A stretch of 50,645 nucleotides of DNA from a bacterium (GTDB taxonomy: Bacteria > UBA6262 > WVXT01), in contig DATKVN010000008.1 of the NCBI GenBank assembly GCA_035530055.1, forward strand, positions 1-50,645. Reading direction: 5' to 3'. Positions 7,873 through 16,532 of the stretch are shown here, piece by piece. Both the position numbers and the translations under genes were made by a program. Each line of letters starts with the position of its first letter. Position 1 is the first letter of the stretch. The notes below the pieces were generated by a model. The model did no database searches. It was not told where the DNA came from and was given only the letters and a program-made list of their open reading frames with translations.

Positions 7873-8376
7873 ATGGAAAACCCTGAACTTGATAAAATAA
7901 GAGATGAATTCACAGAAATTGCTGGTCAGCTGGGTGTGCGCCTGGGGCTTAGCCGCACTGTGGGACAGCTATACGCATTGCTTTTCCTAAGCGATGAGCC
8001 ACTCTGTCTCGATTATATGGTGGAAAGATTAAAAGTAAGCAAGGGGAGTGTAAGTACAAATATTCGCGAATTGGAAAAATGGGGTGGGGTGAGAAAAGTA
8101 TGGGTGAAGGGTTCCCGAAAGGATTTTTACGAGGCAAACCCTGATACCTTGAAAATAGTAATTAACAGGTTTAAAGGTGGCATACAAGAAAGAGTAAATG
8201 AAATGTCAGGAGGAATAGATAAATTTGAGAAAGCCTTATCTAAGATAGAAAACAGCCTTTCTGTAGAGGAGAAAAAGAAGGCTCAGTTCTACAAAGAGAA
8301 ATTCAGAAAAGTGAAGAAAATGCAAACCCTGATTAATACCTTCTTGAAAATCATCCCCAAGAAAATTTTCCTATGA
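7873..8376 (+). CDS. GbsR/MarR-family winged-helix transcriptional regulator
   Basis: The 167-residue protein has a winged-helix domain (about residues 20-105). Its recognition-helix region reads 'LKVSKGSVSTNIRELEKWG', and the wing region ends in 'GSRKDFYEA', a pattern typical of GbsR/MarR-like regulators. The C-terminal 60 residues are helical and charged, suited to dimerisation. It has its own promoter and a palindromic operator over the start site, so autorepression is likely. It stands at the head of the polysaccharide locus and may control it; the effector is unknown. Related proteins in other genomes respond to osmolytes, but nothing here shows that. Confidence 0.8.
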   Translation: MENPELDKIRDEFTEIAGQLGVRLGLSRTVGQLYALLFLSDEPLCLDYMVERLKVSKGSVSTNIRELEKWGGVRKVWVKGSRKDFYEANPDTLKIVINRFKGGIQERVNEMSGGIDKFEKALSKIENSLSVEEKKKAQFYKEKFRKVKKMQTLINTFLKIIPKKIFL

Positions 8377-8401
8377 AAAGAACTTTGAAAAAGATAGAGC
8401 C

Positions 8402-8459
8402 ACTTCCGGAGTCCTTCCGAAAGGAAGATGACTTCCGGAGTCCTTCCGAAAGGAAGGGA
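8402..8459. repeat. Two tandem 29-bp units, each with a GAAA-capped hairpin
   Basis: Units 8402-8430 and 8431-8459 are nearly identical. Each contains GGAGT followed by the hairpin CCTTCC-GAAA-GGAAGG. Related hairpins with different stem bases but the same loop and the same GGAGT lead-in occur at 28999-29019 (CCTTGC/GCAAGG) and 43918-43938 (CCTCCC/GGGAGG). Confidence 0.75.
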
Positions 8460-8525
8460 ACATTCCAGATGGTTCTTTCTTCGCTAAAGAGACCGTTGAG
8501 CGACAATCTTGAGTCCAGGTGATGT

Positions 8526-9671
8526 ATGAAAATAGGAGTCTGCATGATTAGTGCATATTTTCCTCCAGTCGTTGGGGGAACCGAAATACAAACTTTGAGG
8601 CTGGCCAAGGCATTAATCGCTCGAAATGTAAATCCTTTTGTTATTACCGAAAGGTTAAAAGGACTGAAGAGATTTGAAAAGTTAGATGGAGTTCCAGTTT
8701 ATAGATTGTTCGCTTTGGGTTCGGGAATTGTTGCTTCCTTGTCATTTATGTTTTCATCATTTCTTTTCCTGATGAAAAATCGAAGGAAATACCAGATTAT
8801 CCACGCCCATTTAGCGTCTTCCCCGGCAATTACAGCAGCAATTGCAGGCAAACTGCTGAGAAAGAAGGTTATCGTGAAATTTGGCCGTTCCGGGAAAGTA
8901 GGAGATATCCAAACTTCCGATAGAACTTGTCTTGGAAGGGCAAAGCTCAAAATTCTAATGAAATATGGTGACGTTTTCGTTTGTCCCAGTGAGGAAGTGA
9001 AGAGGGAATCAATAGACTATGGATTTGCTAAAAGGAAGGTAGTAAAGATTTCCAATGGTGTAGATACAGCCCTTTTTCATCCAGTCGACGACCTACAAAA
9101 ACAGGACTTGAAGAGACGCTTCAATTTTCCATCACTCCCAATTATGGTCTATTCGGGGAGACTGGAATCGGTTAAAGGACTGGCAGTATTATTCATGGCC
9201 TGGCAAATAGTCATAAAATCTGAAAAAGAAGGTTACCTGCTTATTATAGGCAATGGTTCCCAGAAAGGTAGCTTGATTAGTTTAGCGAAGGAGTTAAAAA
9301 TTATTGAATCTATAAAATTTACTGGTCAAGTTGATAATGTCAATGAATACCTTCAAACTGGTAATGGCTTTGTCTTTCCTTCAACTGCGGAAGGATTATC
9401 TAATGCACTACTGGAAGCAATGGCTACAGAACTGCCGATTGTGGCTACTAAGATAGGTGGCACGGAAGAAATAATTGAGAATAAAAAGAATGGATTCTTA
9501 GTTGAACCGGGCAAAGTGCACCAATTTGCAAAAGGAATAATAACATTACTAAGCCAGCCTGAAGTTGGTCATAAATTGGGCCGGGAGGCAAGGCGGACAA
9601 TTGAAGAAAATTACTCCATAGGTATGGTAGCCCAGAAGCATGTGCAGTTATATGAGGAAATGATTAAATGA
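8526..9671 (+). CDS. GT4-family glycosyltransferase
   Basis: The 381-residue GT-B protein has an N-terminal acceptor domain starting with the usual glycine-rich loop 'PPVVGGTE' (about residues 14-21). Its C-terminal donor domain carries the EX7E motif at Glu289 and Glu297 ('AEGLSNALLEAMA'). It should transfer a nucleotide-activated sugar to a lipid-linked glycan at the cytoplasmic face. Donor and acceptor are unknown. It begins the run of polysaccharide genes after the regulator. It most resembles the gene at 15348 (shared 'KGLKR/KGLRR' region after the first strand), so the two may be paralogues. The GT remnant at 9668 overlaps its stop by 4 bases. Confidence 0.87.
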   Translation: MKIGVCMISAYFPPVVGGTEIQTLRLAKALIARNVNPFVITERLKGLKRFEKLDGVPVYRLFALGSGIVASLSFMFSSFLFLMKNRRKYQIIHAHLASSPAITAAIAGKLLRKKVIVKFGRSGKVGDIQTSDRTCLGRAKLKILMKYGDVFVCPSEEVKRESIDYGFAKRKVVKISNGVDTALFHPVDDLQKQDLKRRFNFPSLPIMVYSGRLESVKGLAVLFMAWQIVIKSEKEGYLLIIGNGSQKGSLISLAKELKIIESIKFTGQVDNVNEYLQTGNGFVFPSTAEGLSNALLEAMATELPIVATKIGGTEEIIENKKNGFLVEPGKVHQFAKGIITLLSQPEVGHKLGREARRTIEENYSIGMVAQKHVQLYEEMIK

Positions 9672-9877
9672 GATTTGCGTTGGTAGACCACGATACAAAC
9701 TATTTCACAAAACCAGAACAATTGGAGAATGTATACGAAAAAATCTGGGATAAAACACCGATATGTTTATCAAATTTAAAGAAGGTAAGAGAGAACGCGC
9801 GAAAGAAGATATTAGACAATTTTTTTATTTCCCGAATTATTTCCTTCTATATTCAGGAGGTTTATTTTGGGACTTAA
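9668..9877 (+). pseudogene. Probable C-terminal remnant of a glycosyltransferase (69 codons)
   Basis: The reading frame overlaps the preceding GT stop (ATGA) and the next start. Its product resembles the last 60-70 residues of a GT4 enzyme: 'ALVDHDTNYF', then 'RENARKKILDNF' and an ending '..SFYIQEVYF', the helix that normally closes the donor domain. No acceptor domain, glycine-rich loop or EX7E motif is present, so it cannot be an active transferase. It reads as the 3' end of a deleted gene that gained a start codon at the join. A functional small protein is not excluded. Confidence 0.5.
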
Positions 9878-11453
9878 AATTGTCAGCACAAATTTAAAGA
9901 TAGCAAAAGCAGCATTAATTTTGATAGTTGCAAGTACTTGCGGGCATATACTAAGTTTAGGAAAGGAAATCCTTGTTGCAAATTATTTTGGAATTACAAA
10001 GGTTATGGATGCTTTTTATGCAGCAATTACTGTTCCAAATTTAATAAATAGTGTTCTATTATCAACATTTGGAGCTGTTTTTATTCCTATATTTATTAGG
10101 TATAAACTTAAAGACAAAAGTGAAGCAAATCATATTTCTTCAGTAATCACAAATTATCTTTTTATTTTTTTTATCTTTGCGTCTTTATTTCTTTATATTT
10201 TTGCTCCCTGGATTATCAGATTTGGTTTCCATGGTTTAAAACCAGAGACTATTAATTTAGCAATAAAGATGTTGCGTATAGTCTGCTTTACCCTTATTTT
10301 AAGTGGGCTGATAGGGATTATGGCTGGCATTCTTAATGCTTTTGAGCATTTTGCTTGGCCGGCTTTTTCACAGATGTTTGTTACAATCACCACAATTTTG
10401 TTTATTTTATTCTTTGTAAAACAGTTGAGCATTTTTACCCTTATTTATGGATTACTTGTAGGTCTAATTCTGCAATTCATTTTCTTAATTCCTATTACAA
10501 AGGGAAAAGGGTATCATCATTACTTTGATTTTAACCGGGAACACCCGGCAATAAAAGAAATGATATCCTTAAGTTTTATTTTTTTCATAGCTATGGTTGC
10601 CTCTCAATTGAATATCGTTGTTGATAGAATTATGGCCTCTTATCTAGCTCCCGGAAGTATTGCTGCTCTTGGCTATGCAGGAAGGCTTGTTCAGGTTCCT
10701 TTGGTAATTTTTTCTTCATCTATTGCTATTGCAGTTTTCCCATTCTTCTCATCTCAGATTGCTGAAAACAAAATTGAAGAAATGAAGGATTCTGTTGCCA
10801 AAAGCATAAGGATGTCTGGCTTTATCTTTATACCATTAACTGTGATTTTAGTTATCCTTGCAAAACCGATAATAACGCTCTTATTCCAGAGGGGGCTATT
10901 TGATTCCCATGCAACAAATTTAACTTCGATAATTCTTATATGCTATTCCTTCCAGTTTTTCTTTTATACAGTGGGAATGATTCTGGCAAGGGTATTCCTT
11001 GCTTTTCAAGATATGGCAACCCTCTTAAAAATAACCATCGTCGGAGTAATAATGAATATAGTCTTAAACTTTCTTTTTATAAAAATTATCAATCCTCCCG
11101 CTGCAGGAATTGCTCTTTCGACGTCGGTAACATATTTTACTATAATGAGTCTTCTTTTTATTTTTTTAAAAAAACAAATGTCTCTATCTACAAAGTACAT
11201 ATTGGAAGGAATTACCAAAATTATTATAGCCTCCATAACTGCAGGGATAGGTATCTTTTTTATATTTAACCTTTTGAATCAGATAATCGCTTCTGTGACG
11301 ATTATCAATCAAGTGATCCAGATTGGAGTCCCCATAATTATTTCGGGATGTCTTTTTATAGGAACAATTTTTTTGTTAAAAATGGAAGAAGTAAATAAAT
11401 TTTTGGGATTAATGAAAAGCAAAGTTTTTAGTTTTGGAGATAAAATAAGATGA
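9867..11453 (+). CDS. MurJ/MviN-like lipid flippase (polysaccharide export)
   Basis: The 528-residue integral membrane protein has about 14 hydrophobic segments and the MviN/MurJ pattern, including the N-terminal 'LSLGKEILVANYFGITKVMDAFYAA' region (residues about 30-55) and 'QRGLFDSHAT' near residue 345. TTG at 9867 is chosen because AGGAGG (9855-9860) lies 6 bases upstream. Family members flip undecaprenyl-linked intermediates across the inner membrane. Among glycosyltransferase genes it more likely serves as the Wzx-type exporter of this polysaccharide than as the housekeeping lipid II flippase. Its AT-rich codon use differs visibly from the pilus and fab blocks, which fits lateral transfer of this part of the locus. 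Confidence 0.85.
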   Translation: MGLKIVSTNLKIAKAALILIVASTCGHILSLGKEILVANYFGITKVMDAFYAAITVPNLINSVLLSTFGAVFIPIFIRYKLKDKSEANHISSVITNYLFIFFIFASLFLYIFAPWIIRFGFHGLKPETINLAIKMLRIVCFTLILSGLIGIMAGILNAFEHFAWPAFSQMFVTITTILFILFFVKQLSIFTLIYGLLVGLILQFIFLIPITKGKGYHHYFDFNREHPAIKEMISLSFIFFIAMVASQLNIVVDRIMASYLAPGSIAALGYAGRLVQVPLVIFSSSIAIAVFPFFSSQIAENKIEEMKDSVAKSIRMSGFIFIPLTVILVILAKPIITLLFQRGLFDSHATNLTSIILICYSFQFFFYTVGMILARVFLAFQDMATLLKITIVGVIMNIVLNFLFIKIINPPAAGIALSTSVTYFTIMSLLFIFLKKQMSLSTKYILEGITKIIIASITAGIGIFFIFNLLNQIIASVTIINQVIQIGVPIIISGCLFIGTIFLLKMEEVNKFLGLMKSKVFSFGDKIR

Positions 11454-12838
11454 AGTTACTGCTTGTTAATGCGATTGAGAGTAAAACAACGACAGAGGAA
11501 GAATATTTTCCTCCACTTGGTTTAGGATACATTGCATCTTATTTACGAAAGAATATGCCATCAATAAAGATAAGAATAATTGAGAAAAATATAAATGAAG
11601 AACTAGGAATGTTTAAACCTGATATCGTCGGCATATATTCTCTATCTCAAAATTTTGGGAAAGCAAAAGAAATTAGCAAAATCTGCAGAAATTTAGGCCT
11701 TCAAGTAATAATAGGAGGACCCCATATTACTGCTTTACCTTCTAGCCTAACAGCAGATATGGACCTGGCAGTTATGCAGGAAGGTGAGGAAACTATGCTG
11801 GAATTGATGGAGATGTTTCAGGGAAGTGGGATAAATTTTGAGCAGATAGGTAAGATTTCTGGAATTGCTTTTTACGATAAAAGCGGTAAACTAAAGGTTA
11901 CCAAAGCAAGAGAACTAATAGTTCCATTGGACCGTATTCCTTTTCCAGCGAGAGATTTACTTGGTGTTAAAAAGCAAGATAGAGTGCATTTGGTTTCTTC
12001 CAGAGGTTGCCCTTATCACTGTCGTTATTGTGCTTCCAGCAGTTTTTGGAAGAGTGTCCGTTTCTTCTCAGCTCGATATGTACTTGAGGAATTAAAAATG
12101 TTAATATCCAAGTATTCACCAAGCATAATATGTTTCTATGACGATCTTTTTATTGCAAATAAAGAAAGATTGTCTAAAATTGTAGAGCTGATAAAAAAAG
12201 AAGGAATTAATAAGCAAGTAAGTTTTTTTGTGACCGTTAGAGCAAATCTAATTGATGAAGAAACTGTTAAATTGTTAAAGGAGATGAATGTAACTTCCAC
12301 TAATATTGGATTGGAATCAGGAAATGCAAGAATACTTCATTATCTAAAGGACAGAGTTACAATGGAAGATAATATTAAAGCAATTAAAATAATGAAAAAA
12401 TTTGGGCTTAACATAGGGGCTAGTTTTATAATTGGTTCACCTGATGAAACTAAGGATGAAATCTTGGAAACGTTATCTTTCATTTGCAATAATAATATTG
12501 TTTCTACATCTAATATTTACATCTTAACTCCTTTACCAGGAACCTATTTTTGGGAATACGCCTTGAAGAAAGGATTAGTTTTGGAGGATATGAATTGGAA
12601 GAAATTAAAGATTGAATCAAAAGATAATCTTGAAGAAAAAGTCATATTAACAGAAAAAATTGAGAGAAAGAAATTGTTTGAATTGTATTATCTTTTTAGA
12701 CGTATGAGAAAAAGGTCTTACTTTACAGAGATAATGAGACAGCGATTTACAAAATGGTTGTATAATCCCGTGGAAATTTTTCTATCTTTATTTAGATATT
12801 TTAAGAGAATTACTGCAAAAGGCTTGAGGAGGGAGTGA
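11450..12838 (+). CDS. B12-binding radical SAM protein
   Basis: The 462-residue protein has an N-terminal cobalamin-binding-like domain (about 1-150, with 'PPLGLGYIASYL' and 'VIIGGPH'). A radical SAM barrel follows, with the [4Fe-4S] cysteines Cys187, Cys191 and Cys194 in 'RGCPYHCRYC'. The C-terminal region is basic. Family members carry out radical methylations or rearrangements. In a polysaccharide locus it could methylate or rearrange a sugar or lipid; the substrate cannot be read from sequence. It overlaps the flippase stop by 4 bases, so it is in the same operon. The second enzyme of this type is at 25169. Confidence 0.85.
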   Translation: MKLLLVNAIESKTTTEEEYFPPLGLGYIASYLRKNMPSIKIRIIEKNINEELGMFKPDIVGIYSLSQNFGKAKEISKICRNLGLQVIIGGPHITALPSSLTADMDLAVMQEGEETMLELMEMFQGSGINFEQIGKISGIAFYDKSGKLKVTKARELIVPLDRIPFPARDLLGVKKQDRVHLVSSRGCPYHCRYCASSSFWKSVRFFSARYVLEELKMLISKYSPSIICFYDDLFIANKERLSKIVELIKKEGINKQVSFFVTVRANLIDEETVKLLKEMNVTSTNIGLESGNARILHYLKDRVTMEDNIKAIKIMKKFGLNIGASFIIGSPDETKDEILETLSFICNNNIVSTSNIYILTPLPGTYFWEYALKKGLVLEDMNWKKLKIESKDNLEEKVILTEKIERKKLFELYYLFRRMRKRSYFTEIMRQRFTKWLYNPVEIFLSLFRYFKRITAKGLRRE

Positions 12839-12842
12839 AAGA

Positions 12843-13733
12843 ATGAAAGAAAGGTTATTAGATTATCTTTGTTGCCCAAAGTGTAAGGCAGATCTCAAAA
12901 TGGAAATTCAAGAGACCAAACAGGAACAAATTAAAACAGGGAAGCTAATTTGTTCGAAATGTCAGCAGGAATATGAAATTAGGGATGGGATTCCAATTAT
13001 GCTTGATAAACAATCTCGTATATTATTACAACAGAGCTCGAAACCCTCTATGCAGATAGGTTTATTTAAGCAACGGATTTCAAAAATATTAAGAAAAATG
13101 CATTCCCTAGAGCCATATTCTATAAATAGTCTATACCAACGAGTTGAAAAATTTCTGAACTATTTTGATTACGGAGCAAAAACTTGTGATTTGGGGTGTG
13201 GATATAGAAGATTTGATCAGCGGATAGTTAATCTGGATATAGCACTTTCTGAATATGTGGATATAGTTGGAGATGCTCATATCCTCCCTTTTGCTGACGA
13301 GACTTTTGACGGGATAATTTGCACATCGGTATTAGAGCATGTCTGGAATCCAGTGAAGGTAGTAAATGAAATTTATAGAATTTTAAAAAAAGGTGGGAAA
13401 ATCTATATTGAAGTTCCATTTTTATATCCTTATCATCCGGTAACAGGAACAGATATGGATTATCAGCGTTATACTGAAGCAGGGTTATTGAATCTATTTA
13501 AAGATTTCAAGCCTTTGGAGTTAGGCGTTAGTGGTGGACCAAATGTGGCTTTGATTGTTTTTTTAAGACAATATTTTTCTGAATTATTTAATTTCTGGCA
13601 TAATCACGATGCTCCTCGTGAGATTATCAGTATAATTACTGGTTGGATATTGCTTCCGTTGAAGTATTTGGATCCACTTTTGATAAAAAGAAAATCTATT
13701 GCAAGTATTTTCTATTTTGTAGGGGAAAAATAA
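12843..13733 (+). CDS. SAM-dependent methyltransferase with N-terminal Trm112-like zinc ribbon
   Basis: The 296-residue protein begins with a zinc-ribbon domain: Cys10/11 and Cys14 in 'CCPKCK', then 'CSKC' around residue 40 and 'YEIRDGIPIML', as in Trm112-like modules. A class I methyltransferase fold follows, with a glycine-rich 'CDLGCG' near residue 120 and the acceptor-loop motif 'EHVWNP'. The target is unknown; in such loci these proteins often methylate sugars. A second zinc-ribbon methyltransferase (14413) and a plain one (13742) follow directly. Confidence 0.8.
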   Translation: MKERLLDYLCCPKCKADLKMEIQETKQEQIKTGKLICSKCQQEYEIRDGIPIMLDKQSRILLQQSSKPSMQIGLFKQRISKILRKMHSLEPYSINSLYQRVEKFLNYFDYGAKTCDLGCGYRRFDQRIVNLDIALSEYVDIVGDAHILPFADETFDGIICTSVLEHVWNPVKVVNEIYRILKKGGKIYIEVPFLYPYHPVTGTDMDYQRYTEAGLLNLFKDFKPLELGVSGGPNVALIVFLRQYFSELFNFWHNHDAPREIISIITGWILLPLKYLDPLLIKRKSIASIFYFVGEK

Positions 13734-13741
13734 TATAGAAA

Positions 13742-14413
13742 ATGACAAAAAGATGGCAAGAATATTTTCAGAGGCAAGAATATAAACATCATAGCGTCTT
13801 GGATTTTGCGGTTAACCACTGGAATTACAACGAACCACTATATTTCAGAATTAAAAGATTGATGCAACCACCAGCGAGAATTTTGGATGTTGGTTGTGGA
13901 CTTGGCTATTCTGATATTTATCTTCAAAAATGTGGGTATGAGGTGGTAGGCATTGACGATGATGCGAATATTGTGGAAAAAGCCAGGAAAAATGCTGAAT
14001 ATTTTCGCTCCAATGTTAAATTTGAACAGGTAGATGCTTTTGACCTGTCAAAGTATTATGGCAAGTTTGATTTAGTATATTCAGTTGGTGTGGTAGAACA
14101 TTTTGATAGAAAAACAACAATTGTTTTACTTAAAGAACAAGCAAAATGTGCAAAATATATGATAGCGGTAATTCCGACTAAATTTACAAGATATTCTGGT
14201 GAAATAACTGACGAAAGAATTTATACTATTTCTCAATTGCGTGGAATATTTAAGTATGCCGGATTAGAAGTAATAGGTAAGTTCGGGTATGGTAACATTG
14301 TTTCGCCATTTCATAATTGGGTGCATCGACTTCTACCTCATGGATTGTATCGGATTCTCCAAAATAATTTCTCATATGCCATGGGAATTGGTTGTATAGG
14401 AAAGAAAAAATAA
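13742..14413 (+). CDS. Class I SAM-dependent methyltransferase
   Basis: The 223-residue protein has the full Rossmann methyltransferase pattern: motif I 'ILDVGCGLGYSDIYL' (about residues 44-58), an acidic end of strand 2 ('VVGIDDD') and 'VYSVGVVEHF' as motif IV. It has no zinc ribbon, unlike both neighbours. The stop overlaps the next ATG by one base (TAATG), so the trio at 12843, 13742 and 14413 is likely co-translated. A sugar O-methyltransferase role is inferred from context only. Confidence 0.82.
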   Translation: MTKRWQEYFQRQEYKHHSVLDFAVNHWNYNEPLYFRIKRLMQPPARILDVGCGLGYSDIYLQKCGYEVVGIDDDANIVEKARKNAEYFRSNVKFEQVDAFDLSKYYGKFDLVYSVGVVEHFDRKTTIVLLKEQAKCAKYMIAVIPTKFTRYSGEITDERIYTISQLRGIFKYAGLEVIGKFGYGNIVSPFHNWVHRLLPHGLYRILQNNFSYAMGIGCIGKKK

Positions 14414-15345
14414 TGAAAGATAGATTATTAAGACTTCTTTGCTGCCCTGAATGCAAATCGGATTTAGGCATAGCTAAATCCAAAAGTGTAAACAGTGAAA
14501 TTGAAAGCGGTATTTTGCATTGTCCCATTTGTCAAGCGGAATATCAAATCATAAATTTTATCCCTCGGTTTGTTTCAACAGATAAATATGTGGAAAGTTT
14601 CAGTTTTGAGTGGAAAATTTATAAAAAAACGCAGTTAGACAGCGCAACAGGAAGGACAGAATCCAAGGTTACATTTATAGAAAAGACAGGTATTGAGTTA
14701 GAAAAGTTAAGAGATAAGATTGTTCTGGATGCTGGGTGTGGTATGGGACGGTTTATGGAAGTAGTTCAGCCCTATGCAAAGGAAGTAATAGGAATAGATT
14801 TATCCTTTGCTGTAGATTCTGCATATGAAAATCTAAAAAAGTTTGATAATGTTCATATTATACATGCCGATATTTTTAACCTTCCTCTCAAAAATAATAC
14901 ATTTGATTATATTTACAGCATAGGCGTTTTACACCATACTCCTGATACTAAGAAAGCATTTATGAACCTCCCCTGTCTTTTGAAAAGCGGAGGAGAAATT
15001 GCTATCTGGGTTTATTCTGATGAAACGAGTTATACACAAATCATTACTGATTTTTATAGACTTTTTACTGTTCATCTACCAAAGAAATTGTTGTGGTATT
15101 TATCTCATTTGGCGATTCCTTTTTATTACTTTAAAAAAATCCCGAAGGTTGGGGCATTGATTAACGTTTTTCCCATGAGTAGTCATTCCGATTGGAAATG
15201 GAGAGTGCTGGATACTTTCGACTGGTATTCACCAAAGTATCAAAATAAGCATCCCTGTTATGAAGTTATGAGTTGGTTTGAGGAAGCCGGTTTAAAAGAT
15301 ATTAAATTATTACATTTTCCAGTAGCAGTCAAGGGGAGGAAGTAA
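14413..15345 (+). CDS. SAM-dependent methyltransferase with N-terminal zinc ribbon
   Basis: ATG 14413 is preferred over an in-frame TTG at 14392 because it overlaps the previous stop. The 310-residue product starts with a Trm112-like ribbon (Cys10/11, Cys14 in 'CCPECK', then 'CPIC' near residue 37). A methyltransferase domain follows, with motif I 'VLDAGCGMGRFMEVV' and 'YSIGVLHHTPDT' as motif IV. The C-terminus carries an aromatic-rich segment (about 200-300) ending in 'DWYSPKYQ' and a substrate-like lid. It resembles the protein at 12843 in domain order but is clearly divergent. The substrate is unknown. Confidence 0.82.
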   Translation: MKDRLLRLLCCPECKSDLGIAKSKSVNSEIESGILHCPICQAEYQIINFIPRFVSTDKYVESFSFEWKIYKKTQLDSATGRTESKVTFIEKTGIELEKLRDKIVLDAGCGMGRFMEVVQPYAKEVIGIDLSFAVDSAYENLKKFDNVHIIHADIFNLPLKNNTFDYIYSIGVLHHTPDTKKAFMNLPCLLKSGGEIAIWVYSDETSYTQIITDFYRLFTVHLPKKLLWYLSHLAIPFYYFKKIPKVGALINVFPMSSHSDWKWRVLDTFDWYSPKYQNKHPCYEVMSWFEEAGLKDIKLLHFPVAVKGRK

Positions 15346-15347
15346 AA

Positions 15348-16496
15348 ATGAATTTTAGAATTTGCATGATATGTTCTCAATTTTATCCTGTTGTTAGTGG
15401 GGCAGAACAACAAGCAGAAGCATTAGCAAGGGAGCTTTTAAAAGAGGGAGCAAAAGTATTTGTTCTTACCCAGAGGGTAAAGGGCCTAAGAAGAAGAGAG
15501 AACTTGAATGGATTGATAGTATATAGAGAGATAATTGCCCCTCAGTGGGGACCTATTTTTGGATTGAGTTATTTATTGAGTACTTTTCTATTTCTTTTTT
15601 TTAAAAGAAATGATTATGACATCATCCATTGTCATATTTTGTACTTACATACAATCTCAGCAGTCATTATGAATATGTTATTCAGAAAAAAAGTTATTGT
15701 TACCATTCAATGTACTAGAGAATATGGTGATGTTGTAAGACTTAAAAGAATAAAAGGTGCAAATATTATCTTCAGAATTATCAAAAAAGTTAACAAGTTT
15801 ATTGTGGTCAGCTGGGAAGCAAAGGATGAATTAAAGAGTATCGGTATTAAAGATGAGAAAATTATCAGAATTCCTAATTTTGTAGATGAAAGTAAATTTT
15901 ATCCTGTAGTAAACAATGTAAAGAATAAATTAAGAGATAAGTTGCTATTGCCACCGGACAAAAAAATTGTGACATTTGTGGGACGGCTCACTCCTCAAAA
16001 AGGAATTTTCTATTCAATAGAAGCGTGGTTTGAAGTGATTATTTCATATCCTGAAGTGGCTTTATTAATTATCGGGGATGGACCTCTGATGAAGAGTTTA
16101 AAAGATCAGGCATGTGCTTTAAACTTATTGGATAAGATAGAATTTTTAGGAAAGAAAAAAAATATCTCTGAATATCTTCAGGCGAGTGACATATTTGTTT
16201 TACCCTCACTTGCAGAAGGGATGTCTGTTGCACTTTTGGAGGCAATGGCTTGTGGGCTTCCTTGTATAACAACAAAGATTGGAGGTAATGTTGACTTAAT
16301 TGATGATGGTAAAGATGGAATTTTAGTAAAACCATCAAGTAGTGAAGAACTTGCATCTGCTATATTGAGGTTATTAAAAGATAAAAAATCCTTTAAAGAT
16401 TTCGGTAGTCAAGCGAGAAAAAAAATTCTAAAACGGTATTCAATAAATTCTATAGTTCCGGCTTACATAAATTTATACAAAGGACTCTTAAGCTAA
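15348..16496 (+). CDS. GT4-family glycosyltransferase
   Basis: The 382-residue GT-B protein has 'YPVVSGAEQQAEALAREL' at the start, where a glycine-rich loop normally sits; here the usual Gly-Gly is Ser-Gly. The donor-domain EX7E is at Glu290 and Glu298 ('AEGMSVALLEAMACGLP'). It lies two bases after the methyltransferase gene, with a purine-rich ribosome-binding site inside that gene's end. Sugar and acceptor are unknown. It shares with the gene at 8526 the region after the first Rossmann strand and probably has a common ancestor with it. Confidence 0.86.
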   Translation: MNFRICMICSQFYPVVSGAEQQAEALARELLKEGAKVFVLTQRVKGLRRRENLNGLIVYREIIAPQWGPIFGLSYLLSTFLFLFFKRNDYDIIHCHILYLHTISAVIMNMLFRKKVIVTIQCTREYGDVVRLKRIKGANIIFRIIKKVNKFIVVSWEAKDELKSIGIKDEKIIRIPNFVDESKFYPVVNNVKNKLRDKLLLPPDKKIVTFVGRLTPQKGIFYSIEAWFEVIISYPEVALLIIGDGPLMKSLKDQACALNLLDKIEFLGKKKNISEYLQASDIFVLPSLAEGMSVALLEAMACGLPCITTKIGGNVDLIDDGKDGILVKPSSSEELASAILRLLKDKKSFKDFGSQARKKILKRYSINSIVPAYINLYKGLLS

Positions 16497-16532
16497 CGGC
16501 TCTGGTAACATAACGAGCTTTGGAAATTTGTA

